From NCBI GenBank assembly GCA_002296975.1, contig DBIS01000333.1:1-7656 (forward strand): DNA of 7,656 nucleotides, in the 5' to 3' direction. The stretch comes from Deltaproteobacteria bacterium UBA796. GTDB taxonomy: Bacteria; Myxococcota_A; UBA796. A model generated the notes under the pieces. That model was given only the letters and a program-made list of their open reading frames with translations. It ran no database searches and was not told the DNA's origin. The position numbers and the translations under genes are program-made. This document shows, one piece after another, positions 6,730 through 7,656 of this stretch. Numbering within the stretch: the stretch's first letter is position 1; every line of letters begins with the position of its first letter.

Positions 6730-7656
6730 TTGACCACCCTCGTCCTCGCAGAAAAACCTTCTGTCGCCCGAGACCTGGCCCGAGTGCTGGGCGCCGACAA
6801 AAAAGGGCCGGGTTGTCTGCATGGCAATGGCTTGGTGATCAGCTGGTGTTTCGGACATATGGTCGAGTTGGTCGAGCCAGCACAATACGATCCAGCCTGG
6901 AAAAAATGGCAGTTTGACACCCTGCCGATGGTGCCGACGACTTTCAAGGTGAAGGTTCGCAAGGGAATTGCCGAACATTGGGCCCACCTCAAACGGGTGT
7001 TTAAGGACAAAGACCTGAGTGCTGTGGTCAATGCCTGCGATGCGGGGCGAGAAGGTGAGCTGATTTTTCGCTACGTCTACGAGGCCCTGGGATGTAAGGC
7101 CCCAGTACAGCGGCTTTGGATTTCATCGATGACCGACGAGGCCATCAAAAAGGGCTGGGCGAATCTCCGCGATGGTCTTGAGTACGAACCGTTGGCTGAT
7201 GCAGCACGCTGCCGTTCTGAGGCCGATTGGATAGTCGGCCTCAACGCCACACGGGCCATGACCTGCTTGGCTCGGGCTGGCGGTGGAGACCAGTTGTTAT
7301 CCGTCGGGCGAGTGCAAACGCCCACTTTGGCCATGATTGTCGACCGTGATCACGAAATCGCCAACTTCCAGAGCAAGGATTTTTGGACCATCCAGGCCAC
7401 ATTCGGCCTCAAATCTAGTGCTTCAAATGATGATGCATCACAGGCCTGGGTGGGACGTTGGTTTCGCCCTGCCCAAAAGAGCGCTGGGCAAGAGTCTGTG
7501 CAAGCAGGAGAACGCTTGAGCACAGAGGCTGAAGCCCAGGCGATCGTGGCGGCGGCAGATGCCCAAGTTGGAATCATTAGCCGCTTGGATGAGCGGAAAA
7601 AGACCGAGCCACCGCCCTTCTTTATGACCTCACCAGCCTTCAACAAAAGGCAAACC
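6730..7656 (+). CDS. topB: DNA topoisomerase III, N-terminal part, with apparent frameshift near the window edge
   Basis: Type IA topoisomerase that relaxes and decatenates DNA through a single-strand break. 309 codons are visible from a TTG at 6730, giving MTTLVLAEKPSVARDLARVLG, the usual topoisomerase III start. The Toprim domain shows Glu8 in LAEKPS, ISWCFGHMVELVEP (37-50), the acidic NACDAGREGELIFR (101-114), and RLWISSMTDEAI (128-139). Next come ADAARCRSEADWIVGLNATRA (156-176) and the signature SVGRVQTPTLAMIVDRDHEI (191-210). The catalytic Tyr lies beyond the window. After KTEPPP (291-296) the frame turns into FFMTSPAFNKRQT, whereas the -1 frame reads LLYDLTSLQQKAN, the expected family continuation. 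The gene as given therefore lacks one base near 7615-7617. No Shine-Dalgarno is visible before the TTG: the upstream stretch is pyrimidine-rich, and the next in-frame alternative is a CTG two codons earlier. It is divergent from the unknown lipoprotein gene. Whether it is intact in the living cell depends on whether the missing base is an error. Confidence 0.93.
   Translation, partial: MTTLVLAEKPSVARDLARVLGADKKGPGCLHGNGLVISWCFGHMVELVEPAQYDPAWKKWQFDTLPMVPTTFKVKVRKGIAEHWAHLKRVFKDKDLSAVVNACDAGREGELIFRYVYEALGCKAPVQRLWISSMTDEAIKKGWANLRDGLEYEPLADAARCRSEADWIVGLNATRAMTCLARAGGGDQLLSVGRVQTPTLAMIVDRDHEIANFQSKDFWTIQATFGLKSSASNDDASQAWVGRWFRPAQKSAGQESVQAGERLSTEAEAQAIVAAADAQVGIISRLDERKKTEPPPFFMTSPAFNKRQT
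7615..7620 (+). other. topB: Frameshift point within topB
   Basis: At CCCTTC the reading frame of topB leaves the topoisomerase III consensus. Reading base 7617 twice, as if the C run were four instead of three long, restores PPPLLYDLTSLQQKAN through to base 7655. A short C run is a plausible place for a base-count error or a real deletion. The sequence does not form a canonical slippery heptamer. Confidence 0.75.

Noticed and set aside
7030..7062. Missing second Asp in the Toprim motif of topoisomerase III (DAGREGE instead of DxDREGE)
   Set aside because: The DAGREGE form is common in one large group of bacterial TopB proteins, so it is ordinary variation and not a sign of inactivation.
7615..7622. 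Programmed ribosomal frameshifting in topB
   Set aside because: The site is not an X-XXY-YYZ heptamer, no downstream stimulatory structure can be seen before the window ends, and the family is not known to use recoding. A base-count error or mutation is simpler.

Overview
The window looks like a chromosomal segment of a Gram-negative predatory or social-type bacterium, most likely Myxococcota or a related deltaproteobacterial lineage. The reasons are gene style rather than any marker gene. There is a Hanks-type Ser/Thr kinase with a large extracytoplasmic part, a divergently encoded FHA plus winged-helix regulator, a lipoprotein with a very short signal peptide and tandem Ig/PKD-like domains, and a second large beta-rich lipoprotein. 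Base composition is moderately GC-rich throughout and I see no clear compositional break. I found no tRNA, rRNA, CRISPR array, IS element or integrase.

Layout from left to right. (1) 1-1232, minus: 3'-truncated lipoprotein gene with about four tandem Ig/PKD-like domains. (2) 1301-3073, minus: transmembrane Ser/Thr kinase with a C-terminal FG-GAP/VCBS-type ectodomain. It lies 68 bp upstream of the lipoprotein gene on the same strand, so the two are probably co-transcribed. (3) 3172-4095, plus: FHA-like plus winged-helix protein, divergent from the kinase across a 98-bp gap that should hold both promoters, though I could not pick out a convincing -35/-10 pair. (4) 4126-4911, minus: prohibitin/SPFH membrane protein, tail-to-tail with the previous gene (30-bp gap). 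(5) 5014-5358, minus: 114-residue unknown protein. (6) 5437-6612, minus: unknown, probably exported lipoprotein, followed by a small intrinsic-terminator-like hairpin. (7) 6730-7656, plus: topB (DNA topoisomerase III), cut by the right edge of the window and carrying an apparent 1-nt frameshift about 40 nt before that edge. The 117-bp gap between genes 6 and 7 is a divergent promoter region. No gene-free stretch exceeds 300 bp.

The most coherent functional unit is genes 1 to 3: an envelope-sensing kinase, a candidate cytoplasmic effector combining a (degenerate) FHA fold with a DNA-binding domain, and an Ig-domain lipoprotein downstream of the kinase. Treating these as one signalling module is inference from arrangement and domain content. 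The prohibitin, the 114-residue protein, the second lipoprotein and topB look like ordinary neighbours with no obvious link to it. I see no defence island, biosynthetic cluster or mobile element.
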